DNA of 64,000 nucleotides from Thermacetogenium phaeum DSM 12270 (lineage in GTDB: Bacteria; Bacillota; DSM-12270; Thermacetogeniales; Thermacetogeniaceae). The translations under genes and the position numbers were made by a program. The notes under the pieces are model-generated. The model had not been told where the DNA came from. It saw only the letters and a program-made list of their open reading frames with translations, and made no database searches. The DNA is taken from assembly GCF_000305935.1 (NCBI RefSeq), contig NC_018870.1, positions 1,319,942-1,383,941 on the forward strand. Direction: 5' to 3'. Below are positions 24,650-33,102 of this stretch, one piece after another (the stretch's first letter is position 1; the number at the start of each line of letters is the position of its first letter).

Positions 24650-26050
24650 ATGGATACCAAACCAACAGCAGGATACAGCGCAACGGTAAGGATCGAATAC
24701 CCGAATACAGTGGGAATGCTGGGCAAGGTGACATCAGCCATCGGAATGGCCGGCGGGGATCTGGGGTCCATTGATATCGTCTCTATCGACCGCAATCTGA
24801 TCACAAGAGACATCAACTTTTATGCCGCCGGTACCGAACACATTCACCAGATTGTAAAAGAGATCAAAAAAATTCCCCATATTACGATCAAACAGGTAAC
24901 AGATAGAATATTTGCCGTACATCATGGTGGAAAAATTGAGACCAAGATAAAGTATCCCATCAACAACCGGGATGACCTTTCCCTTGTCTATACCCCCGGA
25001 GTAGCCCGGGTTTGCCGGGAGATACATGAAAATCCCAAACACGTTTACAACTATACCATAAAAGGTAACACGATCGCTATTGTTACCGACGGCACCGCTG
25101 TTCTGGGGTTAGGTGAGATGGGCCCATTGGCGGCACTACCGGTGATGGAAGGTAAAGCTATGCTCTTCAAAGAGTTCGCCGGTATCAATGCCTTTCCTAT
25201 CTGTCTGGACACTAAGGACCCTGATGAGATCGTTAGCATTGTTAAAAATATCTCCCCTGTTTTCGGCGGCATCAATCTTGAAGATATTTCTGCGCCCCGT
25301 TGTTTTGAAATCGAGGAAAGACTGCGTGAGGGGTTGGATATACCGGTTTTTCATGACGACCAGCATGGAACAGCCGTTGTTGTTCTGGCAGCTCTTTACA
25401 ACGCTTTAAAAATCGTTAAAAAAGACCTCGGAGAGATTAAAATTGCCGTATCTGGTGCCGGGGCCGCCGGAATTGCCTGTGTCAAATTGCTGATCAGCGC
25501 CGGTGCGAATCCCAAAAAAATAATTATCGCTGATAACTGGGGCATCATCTACGAGGGCCGTCCCGATGGGATGGATAAATACAAACAGGAACTGGCCGCG
25601 ATCACCAATCCAAAGAAGGTGACCGGTACTATTCATGATGCCGTTGAAGGCGCCGATGTTTTCCTTGGAGTTTCGGTCGGAGGCCTTTTAACAAGAAAAG
25701 ATATTATCAAGATGGCCAAAAACCCAATTGTTTTTGCTCTGGCCAATCCGGTACCGGAGATATCTCCGGAAGAGGCACAGCCCTATGCCAGGGTGGTGGC
25801 TACTGGAAGATCGGATTACCCTAATCAGATCAATAATGTCTTGTGTTTTCCCGGATTCTTTAGAGGGCTTTTAAACGCCCGGGTGAGAAGGATTACCAGG
25901 GGGATGGAAATTGCTGCCGCTCAAGCCCTGGCGAGCCTTATCAAGCCCGATGAATTGAACGAAGACTATATTATCCCTTCGGTTCTTGATCGAAGGGTAC
26001 AGCTTGCGGTTGCCCGGGCTGTGGAAAGGGTTGCCAGAGAAGAATGGTGA
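24650..26050 (+). CDS. NAD-dependent malic enzyme with N-terminal ACT domain
   Basis: About 466 residues. Residues 1-85 form an ACT-like regulatory domain (RIEYPNTVGMLGKVTSAIG, DIVSIDRN). The malic enzyme core follows: LVYTPGVARVCREI, GTAVLGLGEMG, FHDDQHGTAVVVLAAL and the NAD-binding GAGAAGIACVKLL. The reaction is malate to pyruvate plus CO2, or the reverse. ATG 24650 has GAGGGGA upstream; the frame reaches back to GTG 24587 without a good site. In anaerobes the enzyme links C4 acids with pyruvate. The ACT domain suggests allosteric control by an amino acid. Confidence 0.92.
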   Translation: MDTKPTAGYSATVRIEYPNTVGMLGKVTSAIGMAGGDLGSIDIVSIDRNLITRDINFYAAGTEHIHQIVKEIKKIPHITIKQVTDRIFAVHHGGKIETKIKYPINNRDDLSLVYTPGVARVCREIHENPKHVYNYTIKGNTIAIVTDGTAVLGLGEMGPLAALPVMEGKAMLFKEFAGINAFPICLDTKDPDEIVSIVKNISPVFGGINLEDISAPRCFEIEERLREGLDIPVFHDDQHGTAVVVLAALYNALKIVKKDLGEIKIAVSGAGAAGIACVKLLISAGANPKKIIIADNWGIIYEGRPDGMDKYKQELAAITNPKKVTGTIHDAVEGADVFLGVSVGGLLTRKDIIKMAKNPIVFALANPVPEISPEEAQPYARVVATGRSDYPNQINNVLCFPGFFRGLLNARVRRITRGMEIAAAQALASLIKPDELNEDYIIPSVLDRRVQLAVARAVERVAREEW

Positions 26051-26120
26051 ATTGGTCGGTTCCGGTTTAATATTCTTCGCTTCACTCTAGCTGATGGCTT
26101 TAGGGAAAGTATCTATCGAG

Positions 26121-26339
26121 TAGGAGGGGGCGGCTAGCCCCCGTCCTCTCACACCACCGTACGTACCGTTCGGTATACGGCGGTTCACCAAGCTTGACGA
26201 TGCTTTGGGCCGGAGGTTTGCCGCCGGCTACCTTCAGATTCCGCCTCGCGACGGACACCCTTGCCTTAAGCTACGGCTACTGCTACCTTCGCCATTCGGG
26301 ACTTGCACCCTAGAGACAGCGCCCATGCCGGGCGCACAC
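26121..26339 (-). mobile_element. Relic of a group IIC intron (about 219 nt)
   Basis: On the minus strand it begins GTGTGCGCCCGGCATGGG and runs through domain I-like text (AAGGGTGTCCGT, GGAATCTGAAGG, GGCAAACCTCCGG). It then passes directly to domain V (GAACCGCCGTATACCGAACG, ACGTACGGTGGTGTGAGAGG) and domain VI (GGGGGCTAGCCGCCCCCTCCTAC). These segments resemble the Oceanobacillus iheyensis group IIC intron. Domains II-IV and the reverse transcriptase are missing. It lies immediately behind a terminator hairpin and T-run, the known target of class IIC introns. Exact 3' limit uncertain by a few bases. Confidence 0.85.
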
Positions 26340-26345
26340 GAAAAA

Positions 26346-26379
26346 GGCAATTTCCAAAAAAGGAAGTTGCCTTTTTTTT
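26346..26379 (+). terminator. Bidirectional terminator, also the intron target
   Basis: GGCAATTTCC/GGAAGTTGCC (26346-26355 with 26362-26371, one G-T) has TTTTTTTT on the plus strand and TTTTT on the minus strand. On the plus strand it would end the malic enzyme transcript. On the minus strand the group IIC intron begins 6 nt after the stem. Confidence 0.85.
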
Positions 26380-26436
26380 GCGAATTATTATTAGGGAGGT
26401 GATAGAGGCGGTCGCTATGCCGTCGTAGTTCTTACC

Positions 26437-28203
26437 ATGCCTGTATGGAAATTTCGCAATACATCAATATCATATACTGATCGCGGTCTTTTAGAATGTG
26501 TTCTCGCTGCCAGAGGCCTCCGCAGAGATGACCTACAGGTATATCCTGTTTCACCTTTTCATCTCCCGGGTATGGATGCTGTGGCGCGCAGGCTGGCCAG
26601 GGCGGCCGCAAAGAGAGAAAAGGTGCTGGTTGTAGGGGATTCCGATTGCGATGGGGTATGCGGAACCCTGATTATGACCCGTTTTCTCACGCGATGTGGT
26701 GCGAATGCGCGCCCATATATACCGGCACGCCAGGATGAAGGGTATGGGATTCAACCCTCTCATGTGCGGCGTGCCGTGGACAATGAGTTTGATCTTATTG
26801 TGACCGTTGACAACGGCATCTCGGCCTTTCAGGCAGCGGAGACTGCGCGAGCGCTTGGAATCGATCTCGTCGTTACAGACCATCATGAGCCTCAGGGAAA
26901 GCTTCCAGATGTGCCGATTGTCGACCCAAAACTGCCTGGCTCCGTCTGTTACCGGGAGTATTCGGGAACAGGAATTGCCTATCTTACATGCTGGGCTGTT
27001 GCCAGAATATTGGGTGTTCCTGCTCCAGAAGAGTATCTCGATCTTGTTGCTCTGGCTACGGTTGTAGATGTTTGCCCTCTTACTGGTGAAAATTTTTCTC
27101 TAGCGCGCCGTGGCCTTCTCCAGATGCGGGCCAATCTGCGCCCAGGATTGCAGGCTCTGCTGAATGGGGGAAAAGGACTCCCAATTACCGGGCGAACCTT
27201 AAGCTGGATTTTGGGGCCGCTTATTAACTCGGCAGGGAGGTACGGTAACCCCCTTCTGGCCTATCGACTGCTTTCAGCCCGGACGGTGGAGGAGGCGGAA
27301 CCACTCGCCAGAGAGCTAAAGAGGATCAATGCCGAACGCAAGAATATGGTTGAAGCAGTCAGCAAAGAATGTCTTGCCAGGTGCGACGGCTCGGCCTTTC
27401 CCCTGATTGCGTCACCGGACTGGCCTGAAGGGGTTATCGGCATTGCGGCCGGGAGGCTGGTTGAGGCTGTGCTCAGGCCGGCGGCAGTTGGCGTCATTTG
27501 CGGAAAAATTGTTCGTTTTTCGGCGCGTTCCATCGGAGAATTTAACCTGACTGCGGCTTTGGAGGAATGCCAGTCTCGCACTAAAGCCTTAAAGGCCTTC
27601 GGTGGGCATAAGCTTGCTGCGGGATTTTCAATCGACTATGCAAATTTACACCTCGTAAGGGACACCTTGAACGATATTGCCAGGAGCCAGCTGCAGCCTG
27701 AGGACCGGGCCCGGTGGATCGAGATCGATGCCAGACTCGAGGCAGTACCGACTCCGGCTGAAGTGGAGCGTCTTGATTTCTTGGAGCCTCATGGAAACGA
27801 AAACCCTGAACCCACTTTTTATGTGCATGACCGTGCCGTTAATGTCAGAAGTGGTGCGGGGTGGTTTCTGGTGAGGCTAAATTCGGGATTGAAGTTTTTC
27901 ACCTCCCAGCCTGTGGAGGCCGGGGAGAGGATCCATACTGCTATATCCCTCGCAGTTGATGTTTATGATGGACATAAAGAAATCATCGGGCATGCCGTGG
28001 ATGTGCGCACCTTTCTCTGTGCCCGGGATAGCCTGATGCGCCAGTATATGTTGTGGAGACGGGGGAAGGATATCTCCGAGTGGGCAGAGCGGATCTTCAG
28101 CGAGCTTGGCCTTGAACGGACAGGTTTTAATGCCAAGACAAGCCTTTTCTTGAGCCCAACCTTTTTACGTTTTGGTGCCGTCAGATCCGGTCAGGACCTA
28201 TAG
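26437..28203 (+). CDS. recJ: RecJ-like single-strand DNA exonuclease (DHH/DHHA1)
   Basis: 588 residues. DHH-family metal sites are seen in GDSDCDGVCGTL, VTVDNGISAF and VTDHHEPQG. The DHHA1 nucleic-acid motif GGHKLAAGFSI is at about residue 388, with an OB-like C-terminal part. RecJ degrades single-stranded DNA 5' to 3' in repair and recombination. The length is on the short side for RecJ, without the extended C-terminal region seen in Bacillus. ATG 26437; the only purine-rich site (GGGAGGTGATAG) is 30 nt upstream, so the start is uncertain. Confidence 0.85.
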   Translation: MPVWKFRNTSISYTDRGLLECVLAARGLRRDDLQVYPVSPFHLPGMDAVARRLARAAAKREKVLVVGDSDCDGVCGTLIMTRFLTRCGANARPYIPARQDEGYGIQPSHVRRAVDNEFDLIVTVDNGISAFQAAETARALGIDLVVTDHHEPQGKLPDVPIVDPKLPGSVCYREYSGTGIAYLTCWAVARILGVPAPEEYLDLVALATVVDVCPLTGENFSLARRGLLQMRANLRPGLQALLNGGKGLPITGRTLSWILGPLINSAGRYGNPLLAYRLLSARTVEEAEPLARELKRINAERKNMVEAVSKECLARCDGSAFPLIASPDWPEGVIGIAAGRLVEAVLRPAAVGVICGKIVRFSARSIGEFNLTAALEECQSRTKALKAFGGHKLAAGFSIDYANLHLVRDTLNDIARSQLQPEDRARWIEIDARLEAVPTPAEVERLDFLEPHGNENPEPTFYVHDRAVNVRSGAGWFLVRLNSGLKFFTSQPVEAGERIHTAISLAVDVYDGHKEIIGHAVDVRTFLCARDSLMRQYMLWRRGKDISEWAERIFSELGLERTGFNAKTSLFLSPTFLRFGAVRSGQDL

Positions 28204-28279
28204 AAATGTTCCCGGTAATTACCTAAGTGATGTGTAAAAAGAAAGCTTATAATACAAATGCTGAGGAGGAGATTCAACG

Positions 28280-28384
28280 ATGGCAATTTGGAAGTGCGGG
28301 GACTGCGGATGGGAAAAGGACACCCGGTGTAAACCTAAAAAGTGTGGATCTTGTGGGGGGAGCAACATTAAAAAGAAGGAGTGA
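28280..28384 (+). CDS. RCKP-type rubredoxin-like mini-protein (34 aa)
   Basis: 34 residues, too short for usual gene callers. Two CxxC knuckles (KCGDCG and KCGSCGG) and the sequence TRCKPKKC are those of the small RCKP-type rubredoxin-like domain, expected to bind one iron or zinc. ATG at 28280 is preceded by GAGGAGGAG at good spacing. It lies 58 bp upstream of the aminotransferase on the same strand. Free-standing copies are common in anaerobes and probably act in electron transfer or peroxide defence; the partner is not evident here. Confidence 0.8.
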   Translation: MAIWKCGDCGWEKDTRCKPKKCGSCGGSNIKKKE

Positions 28385-28442
28385 GAATAAGGGTAGCTAT
28401 AAGGCTACCCCTAAACATTATCAGCTTCAGGAGGAACAATTA

Positions 28443-29831
28443 ATGAAAGCAGGGGAAACCAAATTGATTGGTCTTCAAGAAGCACTGCAACTGGAGCGCA
28501 AAAAAATAAGCAGTCTCTACAAGCAATATGCAAATCCCGGCCTGGCCACGATGCTGGGCTTGATTAACTTCGACAAGAAGTTCGTGCGCGCTGAAGGGGT
28601 GCGTGTCTGGGATGATAAAGGGGATGAATATCTGGACTTTTTAGGCGGTTACGGTGCCCTTAACTTTGGGCACAACCATCCCCGCATCGTCGAGGCTGTG
28701 CAGCAGGCTGCGGAACTTCCGAATCTTCTGCAGGCAGCATTGGGTACCCTCTACGCCGCGCTTGCCCACAACCTGGCCCAGATAACTCCCGGAGAGCTTT
28801 CCCGCTCCTTTTTTGGAAACAGCGGAGCAGAAGCGGTTGAGGGTGCTTTAAAGCTGGCGAGGGCGGCTACCGGAAGGAAGAGGATCATTTACTGTGAGGG
28901 CTCCTTCCACGGAAAAACTCTTGGTGCTCTCTCGGTTACGGGCAAGGGTAAATACCAGGACCCTTTTCGTCCTCTTATTCCCGGGTGTGAGTCTGTCCCG
29001 TACGGTAGCGCTGAGGCTCTGGAAGATAAACTGAAGGATGGAGATGCAGCAGCCTTCATCGTTGAACCCATTCAAGGGGAGGGAGGTGTTTACGTACCGG
29101 AGCCAGGGTATTTGAAAAGGGCCAGAGAAATATGTAGCCGCTACGGAACACTATTAATAATCGATGAAATTCAAACCGGCTTCGCCCGCACAGGTACGCT
29201 CTTTGCCTGTGAGCAAGAAGGGGTCGTGCCCGACATCATGTGCCTCGGAAAATCGCTTGGCGGAGGTATCATGCCCATATCTGCCTTTACAACCACGGAG
29301 GAAATCTGGGACCGGGCATTTGGAGGATTTGAGAGGTGTACCCTTCATACTTCTACTTTCGGGGGTAATGCTCGCGCCTGTGCCGCGGGAATTGCCGCCA
29401 TCCAGGTTATGCTTGAGGATAAGCTGGACGCCGAGGCGCGGGAGAAGGGTGCCTACCTGATGCAGGGCATGAAAGAATTGCAGCAAAAGTATCCCTCCTT
29501 TATCAAGGAGGTGCGAGGAAGAGGGCTGTTGATCGGCGTGGAATTCAACCGCTTTTCAGGGGGAATTCTGAACAGGGTTACCGGAGGCAGGCTCGAGAAG
29601 ATCGTTGATGAATATCTGGCCGCCCTGGTGGCGGGGGAGTTGATGAATAGATATCATATTATTACTGCTTACACACTCAACAATCCTAATGTCATCCGGT
29701 TTGAGCCACCTTTGATAGTCTCTCGGGAGCAGCTTGACTATCTATTGGAAGCCCTGGATGATATCTTTAAGAAGCACCGCAGTATCTGGGGGCTTCTCCT
29801 GGCCGGTGGGAAGAATATCTTGCTGAAGTAG
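28443..29831 (+). CDS. Class III aminotransferase (putrescine/ornithine aminotransferase-like)
   Basis: About 462 residues. FFGNSGAEAVEGALKLAR, GSFHGKTLGALSVTG, LLIIDEIQTGFARTG and the PLP-Lys segment CLGKSLGGG are class III landmarks. The N-terminal extension LERKKISSLYKQYANPGLA and overall length resemble putrescine aminotransferase (YgjG/PatA) more than acetylornithine transaminase. It would transfer an amino group from a diamine or ornithine to 2-oxoglutarate. ATG 28443 has AGGAGG 9 nt upstream. The long open frame back to 28227 overlaps the RCKP gene and is not the real start. Confidence 0.85.
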   Translation: MKAGETKLIGLQEALQLERKKISSLYKQYANPGLATMLGLINFDKKFVRAEGVRVWDDKGDEYLDFLGGYGALNFGHNHPRIVEAVQQAAELPNLLQAALGTLYAALAHNLAQITPGELSRSFFGNSGAEAVEGALKLARAATGRKRIIYCEGSFHGKTLGALSVTGKGKYQDPFRPLIPGCESVPYGSAEALEDKLKDGDAAAFIVEPIQGEGGVYVPEPGYLKRAREICSRYGTLLIIDEIQTGFARTGTLFACEQEGVVPDIMCLGKSLGGGIMPISAFTTTEEIWDRAFGGFERCTLHTSTFGGNARACAAGIAAIQVMLEDKLDAEAREKGAYLMQGMKELQQKYPSFIKEVRGRGLLIGVEFNRFSGGILNRVTGGRLEKIVDEYLAALVAGELMNRYHIITAYTLNNPNVIRFEPPLIVSREQLDYLLEALDDIFKKHRSIWGLLLAGGKNILLK

Positions 29832-29845
29832 CCTTTGAAAGCGGC

Positions 29846-30322
29846 TCAGACTGTAGCTTGGTCCGATTTTTTGAGTTTTTGAGATAGATAAGCGCCTCCA
29901 GCCGGAATCAGCGGGAGCAAGAAAGAAGCCGTCAGGGTGAGACAGAAATAGAGGGGTATTCCCAGCAAGCTGGTGCGTGGTAGCAGGGGGTAGATGGGGG
30001 AAAGGGGGGTTTGCCAGATCTGAATGAGAAAGTCGAAGGCATCGTTGGCAAAGGGCAACCTGTTTCCTGCCATAATAATAAGTGTAATTATGATCCCGGG
30101 AAGCTGGCTGAAATAACCGGCCAACAGGGTTGTGCGGAGCGGTTTGAGAAACTTTTCGGTTCGGCGAAAACCCACCCAGAAAAGGATAGCCGCATAAGCG
30201 AGAGGTCCGCCGATGGAGAAGCGGTTGAACGTCAGGAGCAGGGGAGTAATCAAGATAAAACAAATGTGGAGCCCGAACAACTTCTTAATTAAGTCCGGAA
30301 GTGGACGTGCTGTCTGCCTCAT
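29846..30322 (-). CDS. Small integral membrane protein of unknown function
   Basis: 158 residues with about four hydrophobic helices (LFGLHICFILITPLLLTF, AYAAILFWVGF, GIIITLIIMAG, LYFCLTLTASFLLPLIP). No family recognised. Its ATG directly abuts the stop of the upstream YiiX-like gene, so the two are translated from one transcript and may act together at the membrane. Confidence 0.65.
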   Translation of the reverse strand: MRQTARPLPDLIKKLFGLHICFILITPLLLTFNRFSIGGPLAYAAILFWVGFRRTEKFLKPLRTTLLAGYFSQLPGIIITLIIMAGNRLPFANDAFDFLIQIWQTPLSPIYPLLPRTSLLGIPLYFCLTLTASFLLPLIPAGGAYLSQKLKKSDQATV

Positions 30323-30943
30323 TTATTGCTGTACCTCCGATACGGCGATGATCTCTACATTGGGGCTGTGAATAAAAGCATCGGGGAGAACCCAGTAAAA
30401 GTTAAAGGGATCGAGATCAATCCCCTGTTTGAGATAGGCAAGCCAGATCAGCTTAGAGCAGTACCAGAGGCCGTTTTCCGTTTTCGGGGTCAGGATGAAG
30501 AAAGCTCCACCTACCTGAGAGCGGCAGTAAGAGACTGCTGCTTGTTTCTGGGCAGGGCTTGCTTTTACTCTGAGAATCGCTGCCCACTGGTAATGCTGAT
30601 AGGCGGTGGGGGGTTCCAGGTAAATTCCGCTGGCTGTATACATGGTGACAACCTGGTTGTTGCCGATGTATAAACCGGCATGTGTATAACGCCCATAGGA
30701 ACCACCGGGATTTCCTCCGAGAAGAATATCCCCGGGTTCGAGCAAAGATAAATCCAGATTATTCGGGGTGCCCCCGAAATTCCCGGTGCCGAAATGGCCT
30801 CTCCCTGCAGAAGCAAGCAGCTGTATCCACAAGGGAGGATATTCACCCTTTGTTTGGTAGTAGTTTTCTATTTTTTTCGACACGTGACAAAGGATGAGGA
30901 GAAAAATTACAATAAACAAAAAAACGAATACCTTACTCCGCAC
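30323..30943 (-). CDS. YiiX/NlpC-P60-like cysteine hydrolase, membrane-anchored
   Basis: 206 residues. An N-terminal hydrophobic helix (VFVFLFIVIFLLILCHV) acts as signal anchor. The rest is a permuted papain-fold domain: LEPGDILLGG, YTHAGLYIGNNQVV with the likely catalytic His, and LWYCSKLIWLAYLKQGID with the catalytic Cys in YCS. Such proteins are extracytoplasmic amidases or lipid-acting hydrolases. The following membrane-protein gene starts at its stop codon. Substrate unknown. Confidence 0.8.
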   Translation of the reverse strand: MRSKVFVFLFIVIFLLILCHVSKKIENYYQTKGEYPPLWIQLLASAGRGHFGTGNFGGTPNNLDLSLLEPGDILLGGNPGGSYGRYTHAGLYIGNNQVVTMYTASGIYLEPPTAYQHYQWAAILRVKASPAQKQAAVSYCRSQVGGAFFILTPKTENGLWYCSKLIWLAYLKQGIDLDPFNFYWVLPDAFIHSPNVEIIAVSEVQQ

Positions 30944-31099
30944 TGCTTCACCTCATGACTGAACCTGAATAGTATTATGGTCAGGTTTTTGAAGATTATA
31001 AAAAAAAACGGGTATTGACATTTTATAATAATTGAACAGTAAAGCAACCAAATAATGAAAAATTTAGAATACTCAAAGCAAGGAAGAGAGTTGATTACA

Positions 31100-31450
31100 A
31101 TGCATTTTATTACGTTAATTACCGGTCTGGCGACCGGGTGGTTAAGCGCTCTTCTCGGCATCGGCGGTGGTGTTATTTTAATTCCGGCAATGGTATACCT
31201 GTTAAAAATTCCGGTACAACAGGCAGTGGGTACATCATTGATGGTAATCATCCCGACTGCTGTTGTGGGTGCCTGGAAACATTATAATTTAAATCATGTA
31301 AATTTAAAATTTGCCTTGCTTTTGGCCATGGGAGCGGTGGTCGGTGCCTATTTCGGGGCTTTGACTACCTCTTATATATCCGGCGAAGTGATCCGGAAAT
31401 TATTTGCTGTTCTTCTATTGATCACGGCAGTGCGCATGTTTATTTCTTAA
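31100..31450 (+). CDS. Half-length TSUP (TauE/SafE) family membrane protein
   Basis: About 116 residues with four membrane segments. ATGWLSALLGIGGGVILIPAM and VGTSLMVIIPTAVVGAW are the repeat signature of the TSUP/TauE family of anion (sulfite, sulfonate) transporters. Full-length members have two such repeats (about 250 residues). This gene encodes one, so it may work as a homodimer or with another half. ATG 31100 with AAGGAAGAG upstream. The C-terminus finishes cleanly, so it does not look like a truncation. Confidence 0.8.
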   Translation: MHFITLITGLATGWLSALLGIGGGVILIPAMVYLLKIPVQQAVGTSLMVIIPTAVVGAWKHYNLNHVNLKFALLLAMGAVVGAYFGALTTSYISGEVIRKLFAVLLLITAVRMFIS

Positions 31451-31599
31451 AGTTCGTGATGACTGCTGCCGAGGGTGTTCCGGGAATATTTAAGGTTTTC
31501 CCTCTGAAAAGTTATTCTACGACAGAACGGAGGATAGTCAATTTTACCGTGACAATCACATTCCAGTGGATACGGTCGTGGACACGGTTGTGTGGGTTA

Positions 31600-31629
31600 T
31601 TGACACTAAAAAAAGGCATGTGTTATACT
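31600..31629 (+). promoter_or_regulatory. Promoter of the infC operon
   Basis: TTGACA (31600-31605), an 18-bp spacer and TATACT (31624-31629). Confidence 0.75.
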
Positions 31630-31635
31630 CTTTAA

Positions 31636-31778
31636 CGCAAGCAGAAGCCACTCGCTTCTCACCCTGGGGCGAGAACTGCTACCAGGGTAATGATGAGGGA
31701 TTGTTTTGGATATGTAAGGCGGGTGGGCCATACCATCCGCCTTTAGGTGTTTGGGAGACCTTGAGGAGGTGGCGGATA
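31636..31778 (+). promoter_or_regulatory. infC leader, candidate L20-type autoregulatory RNA
   Basis: A leader of about 140 nt with three hairpins: AGAAGC/GCTTCT, CCCTGG (31662-31667) with CCAGGG (31682-31687), and a strong GGCGGGTGG/CCATCCGCC (31718-31726 with 31733-31741) followed by TTT. In Bacillus the infC-rpmI-rplT leader is bound by L20 to cause termination. Position and structures fit, but the U-run is weak, so the mechanism is inferred. Confidence 0.55.
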
Positions 31779-32309
31779 ATTAACAAAGATCTGCGGGTCA
31801 ATGAAGAGATCCGTGCCCGGGAGGCTCGAATAGTTGGCAGTGACGGCCAGCAGCTGGGAATTATGCCAGTCAAAGAAGGCCTTCGCATTGCAATGGAACA
31901 GGGCCTTGACCTTGTCGAAGTAGCGCCCCATGCAAAACCCCCGGTATGCCGGATCATGGATTACGGTAAATATAAATATGAACAAAGTAAAAGAGAACGG
32001 GATGCCCGGAAGAAGCAGCGGGTTATTAATATTAAAGAACTAAAGATCAGACCCGGCATTGAGGAGCATGACTTTCAAGTAAAAGTGCGAAGTGCTCAAC
32101 GATTTTTAAGCGACGGTGACAAAGTTAAAGTGACCTTGATGTTCAGGGGGCGGGAGATCTCGCACGCCGAGTTAGGGCATAACCTTTGCATGAGGTTTTA
32201 TCAGCAGCTGGAAAAGCAGGCTATCATGGAGAAAGAGCCGAGGGTTGAAGGAAGAAATATGATTATGATCCTGGCGCCGAGACCCCAGGAACAGGTGAAA
32301 GGAGACTAA
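31779..32309 (+). CDS. infC: Translation initiation factor IF-3
   Basis: 176 residues. RVNEEIRAREARIVG, GLDLVEVAPHAKPPVCRIMDYGKY and the C-terminal RGREISH are IF-3 signatures. IF-3 binds the 30S subunit and checks start codon fidelity. The start is assigned to ATT at 31779, 8 nt after GAGGAGGTG. The rare AUU start lets IF-3 control its own synthesis in E. coli and Bacillus. The open frame continues upstream through the leader but has no other site. It is followed by rpmI after 3 bp. Confidence 0.93.
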   Translation: MNKDLRVNEEIRAREARIVGSDGQQLGIMPVKEGLRIAMEQGLDLVEVAPHAKPPVCRIMDYGKYKYEQSKRERDARKKQRVINIKELKIRPGIEEHDFQVKVRSAQRFLSDGDKVKVTLMFRGREISHAELGHNLCMRFYQQLEKQAIMEKEPRVEGRNMIMILAPRPQEQVKGD

Positions 32310-32312
32310 GAA

Positions 32313-32510
32313 ATGCCGAAGATGAAAACGCACCGGGGTGCAGCCAAAAGGTTTAAACGAACTGGAAGCGGGCTCTGGAAGCGTGCCAAAGCCTATAAGA
32401 GCCACCTTTTGGCCCATAAGCCCCAAGACCGTAAGCGCCGCCTCCGCCGACCGGGGCTCGTGAGTGCGGCCGACCAAGGGAGACTAAAGCGGCTACTGCC
32501 TTACCTGTAA
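32313..32510 (+). CDS. rpmI: 50S ribosomal protein L35
   Basis: 65 residues, basic. [20 protein letters not shown] at the N-terminus and [15 protein letters not shown] are L35 signatures. It lies between infC and rplT in the standard order, 3 bp after infC with AAGGAGA overlapping the infC end. Confidence 0.96.
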   Translation: MPKMKTHRGAAKRFKRTGSGLWKRAKAYKSHLLAHKPQDRKRRLRRPGLVSAADQGRLKRLLPYL

Positions 32511-32531
32511 CAGTGAAGGAGGTTGTTGTTC

Positions 32532-32891
32532 ATGGCTAGAGTAAAGGGCGGACCCGTAACCAGGCGCCGTCATAAAAAGGTTTTGAAGCTGGCGAGGGGT
32601 TATCGCGGTGCCAAGAGTAAACTCTTCCGCGTGGCTAACCAGCAGGTGATGAAGTCCCTGAATTATGCCTATATACACCGGAAACTGAGGAAGCGAGATT
32701 TTCGGAAGCTTTGGATTACCCGGATCAATGCCGCGGCCCGCATGTACGGACTCTCCTATAATAAGTTTATGAACGGTTTGAAAAAGGCCGGGGTAGCCGT
32801 CAACAGGAAGATGCTGGCAGAACTTGCGGTCAACGATATTCAGGCATTTGGAAAACTGGTGGAACTCGCCAGACAAAAGCTGGAGAGCTAA
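32532..32891 (+). CDS. rplT: 50S ribosomal protein L20
   Basis: 119 residues from ATG 32532 behind [48 protein letters not shown] and [18 protein letters not shown] are L20 hallmarks. L20 is needed early in 50S assembly and represses its own operon in Bacillus through the infC leader. Confidence 0.96.
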   Translation: MARVKGGPVTRRRHKKVLKLARGYRGAKSKLFRVANQQVMKSLNYAYIHRKLRKRDFRKLWITRINAAARMYGLSYNKFMNGLKKAGVAVNRKMLAELAVNDIQAFGKLVELARQKLES

Positions 32892-32990
32892 GGGGAGTTT
32901 CTTCCAAGAGGCACGCGGTGTATCCGTAAGAAGTGGTGTTTTTACTGGCCGACGGCAAAACAGGAAATGGCGTAGGATTAGCGGCGTAGG

Positions 32991-33023
32991 AAAAGTATGG
33001 TTTCTTCAGACCATACTTTTTTG
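32991..33023 (+). terminator. Intrinsic terminator of the infC operon
   Basis: An 11-bp stem AAAAGTATGGT/ACCATACTTTT (32991-33001 with 33010-33020) followed by T residues, 100 bp after rplT. Confidence 0.9.
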
Positions 33024-33102
33024 TTCAGCTGAACCGGGGACGCCACCTCCATTTTCCGAGGGAGTTGTGCTAATTACATGTCGGTGAACCAAGGGGGTAG
33101 CG

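Noticed and set aside
31566-31600. Direct repeat GTGGATACGGTC / GTGGACACGGTT before the infC promoter
   Set aside because: Only two imperfect 12-bp units; likely chance, although it sits just upstream of the -35.
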